Of a stretch of DNA of 64,000 bases, positions 26,569 through 35,803 are shown piece by piece. The position numbers and the translations under genes were made by a program. Positions within the stretch are counted from its first letter, which is position 1, and the number at the start of each line of letters is the position of its first letter. The DNA comes from JBGAPH01 sp046349955. Lineage in GTDB: Bacteria; Planctomycetota; Planctomycetia; Pirellulales; JBGAPH01. The stretch is taken from contig JAXMBI010000008.1 of NCBI GenBank assembly GCA_046349955.1, positions 178,283 through 242,282 on the forward strand, given 5' to 3'. A model generated the notes under the pieces. That model worked only from the letters and a program-made list of their open reading frames with translations, ran no database searches and was not told where the DNA came from.

Positions 26569-27447
26569 ATGCCATCGCTCAAAGGCTTCGAAAAAATCCT
26601 TCGCCAGGCCGAGCCCTTGGCGCCCTTCACCTGGTTCCGCCTCGGCGGGCCGGCCGAGTTCCTGGCCGAGCCCAACACGGGAGAAGAGCTGGCCTCGCTT
26701 GTGCGCCGCTGCCGCGAGGAGGGGCTGCCGGTGCGCCTGCTGGGGGGCGGCTCGAACATTCTCGTCCGCGACGAAGGGGTCCGCGGCGTCGTCGTGCGGC
26801 TCACCAGCCCCGAGTTCTGCGAGACGGCCGTCGGCCCCGGCTTCATCAATGCCGGCGGCGGCACCAAGCTCGGCCATGTGATCGCCACAGCGGTGCGGGC
26901 GGGCCTCGGGGGGCTCGAGGCCCTCGTTGGCATCCCGGGCACGATCGGCGGCGCCCTGCACTCAAACGCCGGCAGCCGCGGCGGCGACATTGGCCAATGG
27001 ACTCGCCGGGCCACGGTGCTCACCCACGGGGGCGAGATTCAGCAACGCGAGCGCGAAGACCTGGTCTTCGCCTACCGCCAGAGCAATCTCGACGACCTGG
27101 TGATCCTGTCGGCCCAGTTCCAGCTCGAGGAAGACGATCCCGAAGAGCTGACCAAGCGGATGCAGAAGCAGTGGATCGTAAAGAAGGCCAATCAGCCGCT
27201 TGGGCATCAGCCCACCGGCTGTATCTTCAAGAACCCCCGCGGCATGAGCGCCGGCATGCTCATCGATCAGGCGGGCCTCAAAGGGATTCGCGTGGGGCAG
27301 GCCGAGGTGAGCGACCGCCACGCGAACTTCATTGTGGCCAACGCCGGCGCGACCGCCACCGACGTGCAGAAGTTGATCGAGTTGGTGCGAACCCGCGTTG
27401 CTGAGCGATTAGGCGTCGATCTGCAGACCGAAATCGAAATCTGGTAG
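26569..27447 (+). CDS. murB: UDP-N-acetylenolpyruvoylglucosamine reductase MurB
   Basis: A 292-residue FAD enzyme that reduces UDP-GlcNAc-enolpyruvate to UDP-MurNAc, the second committed step of peptidoglycan synthesis. Seen: TWFRLGGPAEFL (21-32), GGGSNILVRD (59-68), GIPGTIGGALHSNAG (121-135), FAYRQSNL with Arg170, and the C-terminal TEIEIW with the catalytic Glu. The general-acid position, normally Ser in GSxFKNP, is Cys218 in GCIFKNP, a substitution known in some MurB enzymes. Length fits the shorter type II form. ATG 26569 is preferred over the open frame from 26464. Next gene is ftsQ-like. Confidence 0.9.
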   Translation: MPSLKGFEKILRQAEPLAPFTWFRLGGPAEFLAEPNTGEELASLVRRCREEGLPVRLLGGGSNILVRDEGVRGVVVRLTSPEFCETAVGPGFINAGGGTKLGHVIATAVRAGLGGLEALVGIPGTIGGALHSNAGSRGGDIGQWTRRATVLTHGGEIQQREREDLVFAYRQSNLDDLVILSAQFQLEEDDPEELTKRMQKQWIVKKANQPLGHQPTGCIFKNPRGMSAGMLIDQAGLKGIRVGQAEVSDRHANFIVANAGATATDVQKLIELVRTRVAERLGVDLQTEIEIW

Positions 27448-27501
27448 CCGCGCGCCCGATCGCTACGAGGCGAACTTACTGGCCACGGAGGGCCATGTCC
27501 G

Positions 27502-28434
27502 ATGCCTGCTCCCAAGAAATCCGCCAAACAGCCCGAGGCGCCGCAGGACGATCGTTCGCCGCTGGGCCGATTGTACTTCACGCGCGACGGCCGCCCCCGC
27601 GTTTGGCTGGCCTTCGTGGGGCTTGTCGCTGCCCTGGGAATCGGTGGTTTCCTCGCCTGGCATAAGGCGGGACCGGGTGTGCTGGGCGGAGAAGATTATG
27701 TGCTTAAGCCCGAGAAGGTGCGGCTCGAGCCGCCGCAGCCGGCCTGGATCCAGCCCGATGTGCGTTACGCCGCTTTGCGCAACGGCGGGCTCGACAGGCC
27801 GCAGTCGTTGTTGGCCGCCGATCTGACGGAACGCGCCTACCAGGCCTTCGCGGTCCACCCTTGGATCGCCAAGGTCGTGCGCGTGTCGAAGGGGCATCCC
27901 GCCTGGATGCTCGTGGAGGTCGAATATCGCCGGCCGGTAGCCATGGTCCAGGTCCGCGACGCTCTGTTGCCCGTGACCGCCGATGGCGTGCTCTTGCCGC
28001 ACGAAGACTTCTCATCGGTCGTCGCCCGCGGCTACCCGCGGATCGAAGGAATCGACAATTCGCCGGCCGGCCCCCCCGGCGCCCGCTGGGGCGATGCCCG
28101 CGTGCTGGGCGCGGCGCAGATCGCGGCGGCGGTGGGGGACCGCTGGAAACCCTTGAACCTGGAGCGAATTCGCCCGTCGCGGTCGCACGAGCCCTCGTCG
28201 CAAACGTTCGAACTGCTTACGCCGGGCGACACGCAGATCTTGTGGGGACGCCCCCCTTCATCGGCCTCGGCGGGCGAACCGTCGGTGGCACGGAAGCTGG
28301 AACTGCTCGAGAAGTACGTCGCCGACCATGGCCCGCTCGATCAGGCGGGGCCGAGCGTGGTCTTCGACCTGACGGTCGACCAACCGCTGGTTCCCCCGGC
28401 GGCGCGACGCGACGATGCTAGTGAGCGGCGCTAG
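27502..28434 (+). CDS. FtsQ/DivIB-like cell division protein
   Basis: A 310-residue bitopic protein: a basic/polar N-terminus, one membrane helix (residues 34-53) and a periplasmic part. Residues 100-160 resemble the POTRA domain of FtsQ (AVHPWIAKVVRVSKGHPAW, then VEVEYRRPVAMVQV), and VTADGVLLP matches the start of the beta domain. It begins 54 bases after murB on the same strand, which mirrors the murB-(ddl)-ftsQ order of the dcw cluster; that context strengthens a weak sequence call. ATG 27502 has GGAGG about ten bases upstream. Alternative: an unrelated POTRA-type anchor protein. Confidence 0.65.
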   Translation: MPAPKKSAKQPEAPQDDRSPLGRLYFTRDGRPRVWLAFVGLVAALGIGGFLAWHKAGPGVLGGEDYVLKPEKVRLEPPQPAWIQPDVRYAALRNGGLDRPQSLLAADLTERAYQAFAVHPWIAKVVRVSKGHPAWMLVEVEYRRPVAMVQVRDALLPVTADGVLLPHEDFSSVVARGYPRIEGIDNSPAGPPGARWGDARVLGAAQIAAAVGDRWKPLNLERIRPSRSHEPSSQTFELLTPGDTQILWGRPPSSASAGEPSVARKLELLEKYVADHGPLDQAGPSVVFDLTVDQPLVPPAARRDDASERR

Positions 28435-29282
28435 TTCGCCGTCATTTGCACGTTCGGGTTGCTCAGGTCGATGCGGGCGCTGCCGGCGTATTCCGGCAGG
28501 GCAAACAAGGTCGGCGAGACGCCGTCGACCGTGTTGACGATGGGGTCGCCAAGATCGAGCTGCAGTTCGAGGCCCGTGGGCGGCCACTGCACGTCCACGC
28601 GTTGCGGCAACCCCGCGCCGCTGGCGGCGTCGAGCCGGTGATTGCTGGCCACCGAACGGGCCAGCAGGTGTCCGCCGGCATCGTAAAGCAGTTGCTCAAG
28701 CACCCAGCCGCTCGTGGAATCGACGATCGTCACCCGCACGGGCGACTGCGGTCCGCCCCGCGTTTCGATCCGCAGGCGACCCAAGCCGGCCTCGTAGGGC
28801 CCGGCATGCTGCGCCGAGGGGTCGATTTCGACCAGGCCCACCGCCTCGATGAGCCAGCGCGGTTCGATAGGAAACATCTGCCGGGCGGCGCTCGAAGCGA
28901 ACCGGGAATGTTGACAAAAGTAGAGCGTGGGCTGCGGGCGGCGAGCCCACATCCAAAAGAGTTCTTCGTTGCTCCCCAGGTCGACCTCGGGGCCAGTCAG
29001 CGGCGTTTCGGCCGTCAGGCGAAAGCGGCTGGGGCGCTCGATGACCAGGTTCGCGCGCAGCGAGGGAAAACCGCGCCCGTCGACGCGGGCCTGCGGGGCG
29101 TGCAGCGTGCGCACGCGCGAAGTGTTCGCGTTGATCGCGCTGACGATCTGCTCGGCTGTGGGACCCTCGGGCAGAATCCGCGGCATCGGCCGAGTGTATT
29201 GATGCAGCATCTGCGGACACGAGGCCCCGCCCGCCACAGCGACCGAGAGCACGACCCAGACCATGAGCGCGCGCGAATTCAT
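28431..29282 (-). CDS. exported LolA-like / outer-membrane lipoprotein-sorting-type protein
   Basis: A 283-residue protein with an N-terminal hydrophobic stretch (ALMVWVVLSVAVAGGASC) that ends in a Cys preceded by Gly-Ala-Ser, a weak lipobox, so lipidation is uncertain. The rest is beta-rich, with INANTSRVRTLHAPQARVDG and LRANLVIERPSRFRLTAETP resembling the first strands of LolA/LppM-like proteins that wrap acyl chains. The start is fixed by a four-base overlap with the preceding gene stop (ATGA). Likely periplasmic or inner-membrane lipoprotein. It is convergent with the ftsQ-like gene and overlaps it by four bases. Confidence 0.55.
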   Translation of the reverse strand: MNSRALMVWVVLSVAVAGGASCPQMLHQYTRPMPRILPEGPTAEQIVSAINANTSRVRTLHAPQARVDGRGFPSLRANLVIERPSRFRLTAETPLTGPEVDLGSNEELFWMWARRPQPTLYFCQHSRFASSAARQMFPIEPRWLIEAVGLVEIDPSAQHAGPYEAGLGRLRIETRGGPQSPVRVTIVDSTSGWVLEQLLYDAGGHLLARSVASNHRLDAASGAGLPQRVDVQWPPTGLELQLDLGDPIVNTVDGVSPTLFALPEYAGSARIDLSNPNVQMTAN

Positions 29283-29767
29283 CCCGCCGTCTCCAACTGG
29301 AGCAGGGTCTCGAGCTCTGCCTGAATCTCGCGTGCCCGATCTTCGTCGGGGGGCATGGCGAGCACTTCGTATTCGGCGTGGCGGCGCGGGCAGGACAGCA
29401 GCAGCCGCTCCTGTTCGCCCAAGTGTTCGCTCTCTTCGATCCGCAGCACGCGGCGGCGGACAAGCAGCAGGGCCAGCACGAACCGGGCGTCGGCCTGCTC
29501 CGGCAGCTCGCCCAGGCGGTCGAAGAGATCGAGCATCAGCTCGGCGGGGGCCCACATCGGCTTGGGCTTTTCGTCGGGCAGCGGCAGCCGCGACTTCCAC
29601 CAGCCCAAGGCCCCCTCCGGGGGGCCGGTCCAGGCCTCGGGAGCATAGTCGACCCGTTCGGCCGCCGCGCCCCGCATCACCAGGGCCGAGAAGAACTCCT
29701 CGCCGGGAGCGAGCTCACGGCCGGAAACGGCGCACTGCCGCGAACAGCGCTGGAGGTCGTAGTCCAT
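29279..29767 (-). CDS. conserved hypothetical, Cys-containing protein
   Basis: A 162-residue cytoplasmic protein without a signal or membrane helix. Near the N-terminus it has CSRQCAVSGRELAPGEEFFSAL, reminiscent of a degenerate zinc ribbon or knuckle; further on it is acidic and helical with LALLLVRRRVLRIEESEHLG. No function assigned. The gene is translationally coupled to the LolA-like gene, whose start overlaps its stop, so the two are probably made together. ATG 29767 (MDYDLQ) is chosen; a start at 29803 is possible. Confidence 0.6.
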   Translation of the reverse strand: MDYDLQRCSRQCAVSGRELAPGEEFFSALVMRGAAAERVDYAPEAWTGPPEGALGWWKSRLPLPDEKPKPMWAPAELMLDLFDRLGELPEQADARFVLALLLVRRRVLRIEESEHLGEQERLLLSCPRRHAEYEVLAMPPDEDRAREIQAELETLLQLETAG

Positions 29768-29900
29768 AACGACGGGGCCTGCTGCGAAAAAGCCGGGAAC
29801 CAAGCGGGGGAATCGTAGGACAACGCCCCGCCCGACTCAAGACAGATTCGCTCCTTGGGCTCAATGCCCCGGCCCCCCGAAACCTCCCAGGCCTCCAGTC

Positions 29901-30776
29901 CTAGGCCGGCTCGTACTGCACCGCCCGCAGCACGCTGGCCGTGGCGTGCGACTTGTTGAGCACGTAGAAGTGGATGCCTGGCACGCCGGCGTCGAGCAGT
30001 TCGCGCACCTGGGCGATGGCGAAGTCGATGCCGGCCTGCATCTGATCGGCCGCGCTGTCGCCCGCGGCCGAGAGCGAGGCGATCAACTCCTCCGGCAGCC
30101 GCGCCTTGCACAGGCTGGCGATCCGCTGGACCTGGGCCAGGTTGGTCACCGGCAGAATGCCTGGCACGACGGGAACCTGGATGCCGAGGGCCTCGCAATC
30201 GTCGCGGAAGCGGAAGAAATCGACGTTGTCGTAGAACAACTGCGTGATCACCACGTCGGCGCCCGCGTCGACCTTGCGCTTCAGGTTCTGGAGGTCATCG
30301 GCCGGGCTCGTCGCCTCTTGGTGGGTCTCTGGGTAGCCGGCCACCGCGATGCCGAACTGCGGGAACTCGCGCTTGATGAGCGCCACGAGCTCGCTGGCGT
30401 AGCGCAGGCCGCCGGCTTTGGCGGTGAAGCCCGTAGCGCCCTTGGGGGGATCGCCGCGGAGAGCCACAATGTTGTGGACGTTGCGCTCGAGCGCCTGCCG
30501 TAGATAGCCCCGTAGATCGTCAACCGTGGCCTCGACGCACGTCAGGTGCGAGGCCACCGGGCAGCCGTGCCTTTTGTACACCTCGCCGACGATCTCGAGC
30601 GTTTTGTCGCGCGTCGAGCCGCCGGCCCCGTACGTGCAGGTGACGTAGCTGGGTCGAAAGCTCATCAGCTCGGCGAGCTGCCGATAGAGCTCGGCTTCCC
30701 CCTCAGGCGTCTTGGGAGGAAACAGCTCGAATGACAGGCCAAACTTGCCAGCGCCGTAGGCGTCGCAGACCTTCAT
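29901..30776 (-). CDS. metF: methylenetetrahydrofolate reductase
   Basis: A 291-residue TIM-barrel flavoenzyme reducing 5,10-methylene-THF to 5-methyl-THF, which supplies the methyl group for methionine synthesis. Family motifs: LSFELFPPKT with the catalytic Glu near residue 17, YVTCTYGAGGSTRD, HLTCVEAT, IVALRGDPP (the Asp that binds the folate/FAD) and DVVITQLFYD. Length matches the bacterial enzymes of about 290-300. It stands alone on the minus strand; no SAM riboswitch is visible in the short upstream gap. Confidence 0.95.
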   Translation of the reverse strand: MKVCDAYGAGKFGLSFELFPPKTPEGEAELYRQLAELMSFRPSYVTCTYGAGGSTRDKTLEIVGEVYKRHGCPVASHLTCVEATVDDLRGYLRQALERNVHNIVALRGDPPKGATGFTAKAGGLRYASELVALIKREFPQFGIAVAGYPETHQEATSPADDLQNLKRKVDAGADVVITQLFYDNVDFFRFRDDCEALGIQVPVVPGILPVTNLAQVQRIASLCKARLPEELIASLSAAGDSAADQMQAGIDFAIAQVRELLDAGVPGIHFYVLNKSHATASVLRAVQYEPA

Positions 30777-30875
30777 AATGAAATCGCAGCAGGGCGAAGG
30801 GTGAATGGATCTGGGATTGGGGACATCCTAGTAAACGGGGCTAGCCTCGGGCACCCCTGCTGGGGCGGCGGGCTC

Positions 30876-32114
30876 CTACAGGGCCAACGGCTCTCCGGCG
30901 AGTTGCCGTTCGCGGCTGGTCAGGGCGTACATGGCGTGCAGAAGCTGAATATCGCAGGGTCGCTGCACCACGTTGCGGCGGGCGAACATGCGGGCCTGGG
31001 TCGAGACCATCACCTCGACCGGCAACTCGGTCACTTGGCCGAACAATCGGGCGTAGTTCACGAAGCTGGGGACGTTCGTGGTCACAAAGCCATAGACCAT
31101 GCTGCAAACGCCAATCGTCTTGCCGGTGAAGATTCCGGTGTTGATCGCCGTTTTGGCGTAGTCCCCCACGAACGAGCCGACGAACTGCATGCCGGTGGGC
31201 ACCTTGCGGCCGGCGTACTCCATGTTCACCTGGCCGTAGGTGTTCTTCAGGTCGCTGTTGCAGGTGCCGGCCCCGAGGTTGATCCAGCTTCCCAGGTAGC
31301 TATGTCCGAGGAAGCCGTGGTGCTGCTTGTTCGTGTAGGGCTCGATGATCGAGGCCTCGACCTCGCCGCCGACCTTGGTCGTGTGCCCCAGGGCCACGGC
31401 GTCTTTGATGGCCGAATGCTCGAGCACCCGCGAATAGGGCCCCAAGTAGGCCGGGCCGCTCAAGTAGACGTAGGGCCCGACCACGGCGCCGGCGTCGACC
31501 AGCACGGGGCCGTTCTTCGTGTCGGTCACGATGTGCTGGCCCAACTTGGCGTCGGGAGCCACGAACACGCCGTCGTTCCACTGCTCGTAGCCGCCGGCGG
31601 CGATCCGGTCTTCCAGGCTGCCGCGGAGAATCTGCATGTGGTGCCGCACGATGTCGTGCGGATATTCGAACAGCGGCAGGTCGGCCACCAGGGGGGGCAA
31701 CCGGTACTGGGCCAAGTAGTCTTCGAGCGGCGGGCTGGCAAAGTCGAACTGCGGCCGCGGGCCGCCGGGCGGCAAAACGGCCGCGGCGATCGCTTCGCCA
31801 TACCGCACCACGCCGGGCTGCCCTGCGTCGAGCAGGCCGCGGAGCTTCTGCCGGTTGTCGACGCTGGGAACCAGCCGGCTATTGATCACCAGCAGGGGCC
31901 GGTCGACCTCGAGGGGGGATGACACCGTTTCGGGAAAATCGGCCTTCTGCACCTCCCACAGGTGGGGCCGCACCAGGCAGCGGACCGTTTGCCCCAGGCT
32001 GCGCACGATGTCGATCAGCCGGTAGCTGCCGCACGCAATCGTGAAGGCGGCCCGCCCGGTGGTCACCGGGTAGAGTTGCGTCACGAGCGGATCTTCGAAC
32101 AGAACGATGCTCAT
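30876..32114 (-). CDS. GlmU-like putative sugar nucleotidyltransferase
   Basis: A 412-residue protein. The first 200 residues (VLFEDPLVTQLYPVTTGRAA, LLVINSRLVPSV) match the group of GlmU-like proteins that lack the canonical KGTRM loop. The last 210 residues form a left-handed beta helix of hexapeptide repeats (VDAGAVVGPYVYLSGPAYLG), with GHSYLGSWINLGAGTCNSDLKN resembling the acetyltransferase end of GlmU. Predicted to activate a sugar-1-phosphate or act as a regulator, with the substrate unknown. Common in Bacteroidetes and planctomycetes. The ATG is the first in frame. Confidence 0.65.
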   Translation of the reverse strand: MSIVLFEDPLVTQLYPVTTGRAAFTIACGSYRLIDIVRSLGQTVRCLVRPHLWEVQKADFPETVSSPLEVDRPLLVINSRLVPSVDNRQKLRGLLDAGQPGVVRYGEAIAAAVLPPGGPRPQFDFASPPLEDYLAQYRLPPLVADLPLFEYPHDIVRHHMQILRGSLEDRIAAGGYEQWNDGVFVAPDAKLGQHIVTDTKNGPVLVDAGAVVGPYVYLSGPAYLGPYSRVLEHSAIKDAVALGHTTKVGGEVEASIIEPYTNKQHHGFLGHSYLGSWINLGAGTCNSDLKNTYGQVNMEYAGRKVPTGMQFVGSFVGDYAKTAINTGIFTGKTIGVCSMVYGFVTTNVPSFVNYARLFGQVTELPVEVMVSTQARMFARRNVVQRPCDIQLLHAMYALTSRERQLAGEPLAL

Positions 32115-32244
32115 GGCGCGAGCGCGGCGACCTTCCTGGGAAAGCGGTCCTCGAGGAGCACGGCGCCTCCCACCCGCTCGGGGATCTCGCCGCTCCTTCC
32201 AGCAAGTATAGCCCGCACCAACGGCCTGGTCGCCGCCTTCGGGC

Positions 32245-33477
32245 TTACGGGGCTTTCCCTTCCCCCAGGGCCGCTAAATGCGATTCGGTCCGCAAAAACA
32301 TCCGCCCGCCCGCCACAGCCGGCGTGCTGCGGCCCGGTTCGCCCATGGGGTTCTTGGCCAAGAGCGCGTATTCTTCCGCGGCGGCCAGCACGTACATCTC
32401 CCCTTCGTCGGACGAGCAATAGATGCGGTCCGCCACGCGCACCGGCGACCCCGAAAAGTTGCCGCCGATCCGCTTCTGCCACACCCGCTCGCCGCTGGCC
32501 GCGCGCACGCACGTGACCACGCCCTGGTCCGACCAAAGGAACAAGAGCGGCCCGTAGGCCACCGGCGTCGGAACGTAGGGGGCCGAGCGGTCGAACTTCC
32601 AGGCGATCTCGGGCCGCTCCCCGGCGGCGTCGACGGGGTCGATCGCCACCACGTAGTTTCCGCCGGCGCCTGAGCCGCAGCTTCCGAACACCAGGCCATT
32701 CACCACGAGGGGTGAACTGACGGACCGCTTGTCGAACACGTCGAGCTCCCAATTCACCGAGCCCGTGCGCGGGTTGACCCCCGTGATGCCGTGGGCGCCG
32801 GAATTGAAGACGAGCTCGTCGCCGCCGCTGGGAAGCTTGCGCACGCAGGGAACCGAATAGGCCGCCTCGCGGGATTTTCGCGGCGTCGACCACCGCTTCT
32901 CGCCCGTCCGCCGATCGAGCGCCACGAGTGCGCTGACGCCGTCTTGATCGTTCCCTACGATCAGGAGATCCTCGTAGATCATAGGCGAGCCGCCGTAGCC
33001 GTGCTGGCTGGGATGCGGGCCGAGGTCGGTGGACCACACGGGCTTGCCAGCGTGATCGAACGCCTGCACGAGCAGCGACTCGGGCGCTCCCCATACGACA
33101 TAGACCCGCTCGGCGTCGACCGTCGGCGTGCTCGAGGCAAAGGTGTTGCGGACGTGCAGGTGGTGCGCCGTGCCGGCCGAATCATGGCGCCATAGCTCGT
33201 GCCCGTCGGTCGCCGAGAGGCACTGCAGGTAGCGACGGGCCGTTTCCGAGTCGCCGCTGGTGATGAAGAGCTTGTCTCCCCAGAGCACCGGAGACGAATT
33301 GCCCTTGCCGGGCAGGGCCACGCGCCAGAGAAAGCCCTGTTCGTTCCAGGAGAGCGGGATCGTGGTCGCTTCGCTCTCGCCGGTCCCATTGGGCCCGCGA
33401 AAGCGCGTCCATTCCTGCGCGCTTGCGCTCGCGGAACTCACGATCAGACAGACCAGCAACAAATTCCGAATGCGCAT
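32245..33477 (-). CDS. exported PQQ-type beta-propeller protein
   Basis: A 410-residue protein with a signal peptide (residues 1-20, ending SASAQ) and then the planctomycete hallmark WTRFRGPNGTG. The body has seven-plus PQQ-like blades with repeats such as LWGDKLFITSGDSETARRYL, VYVVWGAPESLLVQAFDH and ALDRRTGEKRWSTP. No catalytic residues of quinoprotein dehydrogenases are evident, so it is probably a binding or scaffold protein at the cell surface. ATG 33477 chosen because the signal peptide starts there. Confidence 0.8.
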   Translation of the reverse strand: MRIRNLLLVCLIVSSASASAQEWTRFRGPNGTGESEATTIPLSWNEQGFLWRVALPGKGNSSPVLWGDKLFITSGDSETARRYLQCLSATDGHELWRHDSAGTAHHLHVRNTFASSTPTVDAERVYVVWGAPESLLVQAFDHAGKPVWSTDLGPHPSQHGYGGSPMIYEDLLIVGNDQDGVSALVALDRRTGEKRWSTPRKSREAAYSVPCVRKLPSGGDELVFNSGAHGITGVNPRTGSVNWELDVFDKRSVSSPLVVNGLVFGSCGSGAGGNYVVAIDPVDAAGERPEIAWKFDRSAPYVPTPVAYGPLLFLWSDQGVVTCVRAASGERVWQKRIGGNFSGSPVRVADRIYCSSDEGEMYVLAAAEEYALLAKNPMGEPGRSTPAVAGGRMFLRTESHLAALGEGKAP

Positions 33478-33559
33478 GGCCGCGGCCTCATAGCAATTGC
33501 AGGTTCGAGGGGAAGTCCAGCCGCCGGGTCCGCTCGGCAATCGGGACGTGTCAACGATC

Positions 33560-35803
33560 CTAGCCGGCCGATTCCTGCTTTGCCAGGGTCCCGGTCACCT
33601 CGAGGAGGGCCTGCTGGAGCGTGGCGAAGTCGACGGGCTTCACGAGCCAGCGGTCGAAATGGGCCCGCGCCGCTCCCGGCTGACCATAGCCTGAGAGCGC
33701 CATGATGCGCACGTCGGCCAAGCGGGGCTCGAGCCGTAGCTCGCGGGCCACGCGGGCGCCGTCCTTGCCGGGAAGCCCCAGGTCGAGCAGCACCACGTGC
33801 GGCCCGAACCGCTCGGCGGCGGCCAAGGCGCCGTCGCCCGTGGCGCAGTGCGCCGTTTGGTGTCCCGCGGCTCGCAACAGCGAAAGTAGGGCCCGAGCGG
33901 TCGACTCGTTGTCCTCCACAACCAAGATCCGCAGACTCGGCGGGCGACCCTTGAGGCCGGCAGGCAGGGGAGCCGTCAAAGCTGCCTGATCCGAGAGCGG
34001 CAGCCGCACTTCGAACCGGCTGCCGCGGCCCGCGCCGTCGCTGTGGGCCGAAACGCTGCCGCGGTGGAGCAGCACGATCTCGCGCACGAGCGTGAGTCCG
34101 ATTCCGAGGCCGCCCTCGGCGCGGTCGAGCGAGCGGTCGGCCTGCGTGAACGGTTCGAAGACATGCGGCAGCAGTTCGGCCGGAATGCCGATCCCCTGAT
34201 CGGCCACGCTCAGCACGGCCACGCCGTCGGCGGCCGTCAGCCGCACCGAGATCGCGCCGCCCGGCTCCGAATACTTGCCGGCGTTGTGCAGCAGGTTCTG
34301 CAGCACCTGCTCGAACCGCGTCGGATCGACCGAAAGGATCAGGGGCTGCTCGGGCAATTCCAGCTGGAGTTGCTGCCTGCGTTGCGCCAGCAGGAAGCGG
34401 GCAGCCTCGGCAGCTCGGCGCACAAGCTCGACAGCGTCGCTCGGCTGCCTCTTCAGCTGGATCTTGCCGCGGTTGATCCGCGAGAGGTCGAGCAGGTCGT
34501 CGACCAGGCGAGCCAAATGCAGCACTTGCCGCTCGATGATCTCGGGCGGGTTCAGTTCGTCGGCCCGCGGATCGAGCCGCCAGAGATCGACGGCGTGGCG
34601 AATCGTGGCCAGCGGATTGCGCAATTCGTGCGCCAGCATCGCCAAGAACTCGTTCTTCCGCTGGTCCGCCTCGCGCAGCGCGTCTTCGCCTCGCTTGCGG
34701 TCGGTGATATCGAGCACGACCGAGCTGACGCCGCTCGGCTGTCCTGAGGCCGCCAAAACGGGAAAATAACTCACCAGCCAGACTCGCTCGCCCGGTGCGC
34801 CTGCTACGAAGCCGCGCACCTCGCGGTTCACGAGCGCCTTGCCGGTGTCCAGCACCTCGCGGTAGAGGGGCTCGAGCGTGTCGGCCAGCCGCGGCACGAT
34901 CTCGCGGATCGTTCGCCCCACGCAATCGTCGGGGGAACGGCCGTCGATCTGCGCCAGCACGTCGTTCATCCGCACGTAGCGCAGGTCGCTGTCGACGAGG
35001 CCCATGCCCACCGGGGCGGTGCGGTAGACATGGTCGAGCAGGTTCAACCGCTCCGTGGCCGCCCGCTCACTGGCCTGCCGGGCGGCCATGGCCTGGCGCT
35101 CGCGCGTGCAGTCGCGGAGGATGATGACCACGCCTGTGATGGCGCCTGCCTGATCGCGAATCGGCGCAGCGCTCTCTTCGATGGGCGTTCGTTGGCCGTC
35201 GCGTGTTTGCAGCACCACTTGCTCTTCGGGACCAAACGGGCGCCCGCTCTCCACGACGTGGGCGATGCGGTCTTCGGCGGCCTCGCCGGTCCGCTCGTAA
35301 ACCAAGGAAAGCACGCCGGAGATCGGCTGCCCCGCAGCCTCGGCGGTGGTCCAACCGGTCAAGCGTTCGGCCAGTGGATTGAGCGACGCCACCTTGCCAT
35401 CGACGTCGACCACGATCACGGCGTCCCCCATGCTGGCGAACACTGCCGCCAGCCGCGCGCTGGCAGCCTCCGCCGCGCGGCGGGCCTTGTGCAACGACTC
35501 GGCCAAGAGGCCCGCCGAAAGGTTCACGCATAGGAAGATCACCAGGGCCGTCAGGCCATCCTTGTCTTGCAGGATCAGCGAGCCCGGCGCAAGGAAGAAG
35601 TAGATGACGATCAGGCAGCTAATCGCCACAGTGAACAGCGTGGGCGCCAACCCGCCTAGCCAGGCGGCGATCATGGCCGCCGGCAGAAACGGCGCAAATG
35701 CGAACACCGGCCCGTATCGGTCCTTCACGATCGCCAGCGCGATCCAGCCCAGCAGCACTGCGAGCAGGGCCGCGGCGTAGGCAGTTTTCGGCAGGAACTT
35801 CAA
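33560..35803 (-). CDS. hybrid sensor histidine kinase/response regulator
   Basis: A 747-residue membrane sensor. Order: three or four N-terminal helices (residues 7-105, DUF4118-like as in KdpD), PAS domains at about 120-240 and 270-385, HisKA with the phosphoacceptor His near residue 391 in LAHELRNPLATI, HATPase with GIGIPAELLPHVFEPF and GGLGIGLTLV, and a C-terminal receiver domain starting ILVVEDNESTA with the phosphorylated Asp near 673 in LLDLGLPGKDG. The gene has no adjacent response regulator or phosphotransfer gene, so its output is unknown. Confidence 0.9.
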   Translation of the reverse strand: MKFLPKTAYAAALLAVLLGWIALAIVKDRYGPVFAFAPFLPAAMIAAWLGGLAPTLFTVAISCLIVIYFFLAPGSLILQDKDGLTALVIFLCVNLSAGLLAESLHKARRAAEAASARLAAVFASMGDAVIVVDVDGKVASLNPLAERLTGWTTAEAAGQPISGVLSLVYERTGEAAEDRIAHVVESGRPFGPEEQVVLQTRDGQRTPIEESAAPIRDQAGAITGVVIILRDCTRERQAMAARQASERAATERLNLLDHVYRTAPVGMGLVDSDLRYVRMNDVLAQIDGRSPDDCVGRTIREIVPRLADTLEPLYREVLDTGKALVNREVRGFVAGAPGERVWLVSYFPVLAASGQPSGVSSVVLDITDRKRGEDALREADQRKNEFLAMLAHELRNPLATIRHAVDLWRLDPRADELNPPEIIERQVLHLARLVDDLLDLSRINRGKIQLKRQPSDAVELVRRAAEAARFLLAQRRQQLQLELPEQPLILSVDPTRFEQVLQNLLHNAGKYSEPGGAISVRLTAADGVAVLSVADQGIGIPAELLPHVFEPFTQADRSLDRAEGGLGIGLTLVREIVLLHRGSVSAHSDGAGRGSRFEVRLPLSDQAALTAPLPAGLKGRPPSLRILVVEDNESTARALLSLLRAAGHQTAHCATGDGALAAAERFGPHVVLLDLGLPGKDGARVARELRLEPRLADVRIMALSGYGQPGAARAHFDRWLVKPVDFATLQQALLEVTGTLAKQESAG

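Noticed and set aside
30801..31922. 373-codon plus-strand frame opposite the GlmU-like gene
   Set aside because: Translation is His/Gly/Val-rich without a family; the hexapeptide repeats are clearly on the minus strand.
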